Positions 5,026 to 5,337 of a DNA stretch of 5,337 nt are shown one piece after another. The translations under genes and the position numbers were made by a program. This DNA comes from PKWO01 sp036384915 (GTDB lineage: Bacteria; Pseudomonadota; Gammaproteobacteria; Burkholderiales; Burkholderiaceae_D). Under the pieces are notes generated by a model that saw nothing but the letters and a program-made list of their open reading frames with translations, made no database searches and was not told the DNA's origin. Each line of letters opens with the position of its first letter. The first letter of the stretch is position 1. Location of the stretch: NCBI GenBank assembly GCA_036384915.1, contig DASVLJ010000064.1:1-5337 (forward strand). The letters run 5' to 3'.

Positions 5026-5337
5026 TTAGAACGTGACGCGCAGGCCTGCAGCGTAAGCCGCGCTGTTCGATTGGCCGGCACCGACGCCGTTGATCGAGCC
5101 GCCGCCGGTTGCCGGCGTGGCAGCCTGGCCGGTAGCGCGCGAATCGTCGATCGTCGCGTAGACTTCGGTGCGCTTGGACAGACGGTACTCGATCAAGGCA
5201 TAGGCCGTCTTCATGCTGCCATCACCGGCAACGGCTTGCGTGATCTGGTCATCCATGTAGCCCAGGGTCAGCGTCGTGGCCGGGGTCAGGTTGTAGGCGA
5301 GGCCTGCAACCCACAGCTGATCCTTGCGCGAGGTCGT
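5026..5337 (-). CDS. Gram-negative porin, C-terminal part (5' end outside window)
   Basis: The last 103 codons of a porin gene on the minus strand, ending with TAA at 5028-5026. The encoded residues are identical to those of the left-end porin, including the final strand AAYAAGLRVTF with terminal Phe, so the same outer-membrane diffusion channel family applies. The DNA differs from the left copy at 8 silent sites, and its 3' UTR is wholly different, so it is a separate gene. It points in the same direction as the complete porin at 3298-4620, but a terminator lies between them. The signal peptide, start and most of the barrel are outside the window. Confidence 0.93.
   Translation of the reverse strand, partial: TTSRKDQLWVAGLAYNLTPATTLTLGYMDDQITQAVAGDGSMKTAYALIEYRLSKRTEVYATIDDSRATGQAATPATGGGSINGVGAGQSNSAAYAAGLRVTF
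5026..5337 (-). repeat. Right arm of long inverted repeat (porin 3' end)
   Basis: Inverted copy of 1-312. The stretch 5197-5337 matches 1-141 without any difference. The 8 differences lie at 5196, 5170, 5134, 5119, 5098, 5050, 5047 and 5041, all closer to the stop codon. The match runs off the window edge. Confidence 0.95.

Noticed and set aside
1..5337. Composite transposon or IS-flanked element, because of the long terminal inverted repeats
   Set aside because: The arms are porin coding sequence with a normal barrel C-terminus. No transposase, integrase or target-site duplication is visible.
1..5337. Assembly palindrome (one end copied onto the other)
   Set aside because: The two arms differ at 8 silent sites and continue into different 3' UTRs with different terminators, so two real loci are present.

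Overview
The window looks like chromosomal DNA of a GC-rich Gram-negative betaproteobacterium, most likely Burkholderiales and possibly Oxalobacteraceae-like. The evidence is three genes or gene ends of the Gram-negative porin family with C-terminal Phe, a dCache methyl-accepting chemotaxis protein with a xWxxF CheR tether, and a small exported CzcE-like protein. The genus is an inference; there is no rRNA or other marker gene.

Layout from left to right: the 3' end of a porin gene (1-312, +) with its own hairpins and a strong intrinsic terminator; a promoter region; a complete chemoreceptor gene (565-2586, +, GTG start); a 318-bp gap without a gene; a small exported CzcE-like gene (2905-3234, +) with an intrinsic terminator; a convergent complete porin gene (3298-4620, -, probably TTG start); a 405-bp gap with hairpins and a terminator; and the 3' end of another porin gene (5026-5337, -).

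The most striking structure is that the two window ends are inverted copies of one porin 3' end. By direct base comparison the 103 encoded residues are identical, while the DNA differs at 8 of 312 positions, all silent. The outermost 141 bp are identical without a gap. All 8 differences lie in the part nearest the stop codon, and similarity stops within 2 bases after the stop. The SNPs and the two unrelated 3' UTRs show that these are two real paralogues, not one end duplicated by error. The exact 141-bp match suggests that the window is a whole contig broken at a repeat by a k=141 de Bruijn assembly.

Functionally the genes are surface- and envelope-facing: outer-membrane diffusion channels, an inner-membrane receptor sensing a periplasmic small molecule, and a small exported, possibly metal-related protein. 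Co-transcription is unlikely for most of them, because each has its own start signals and several have their own terminators. The inverted porin pair could in principle let homologous recombination flip the central cassette. No novel enzymatic or defence system was found.
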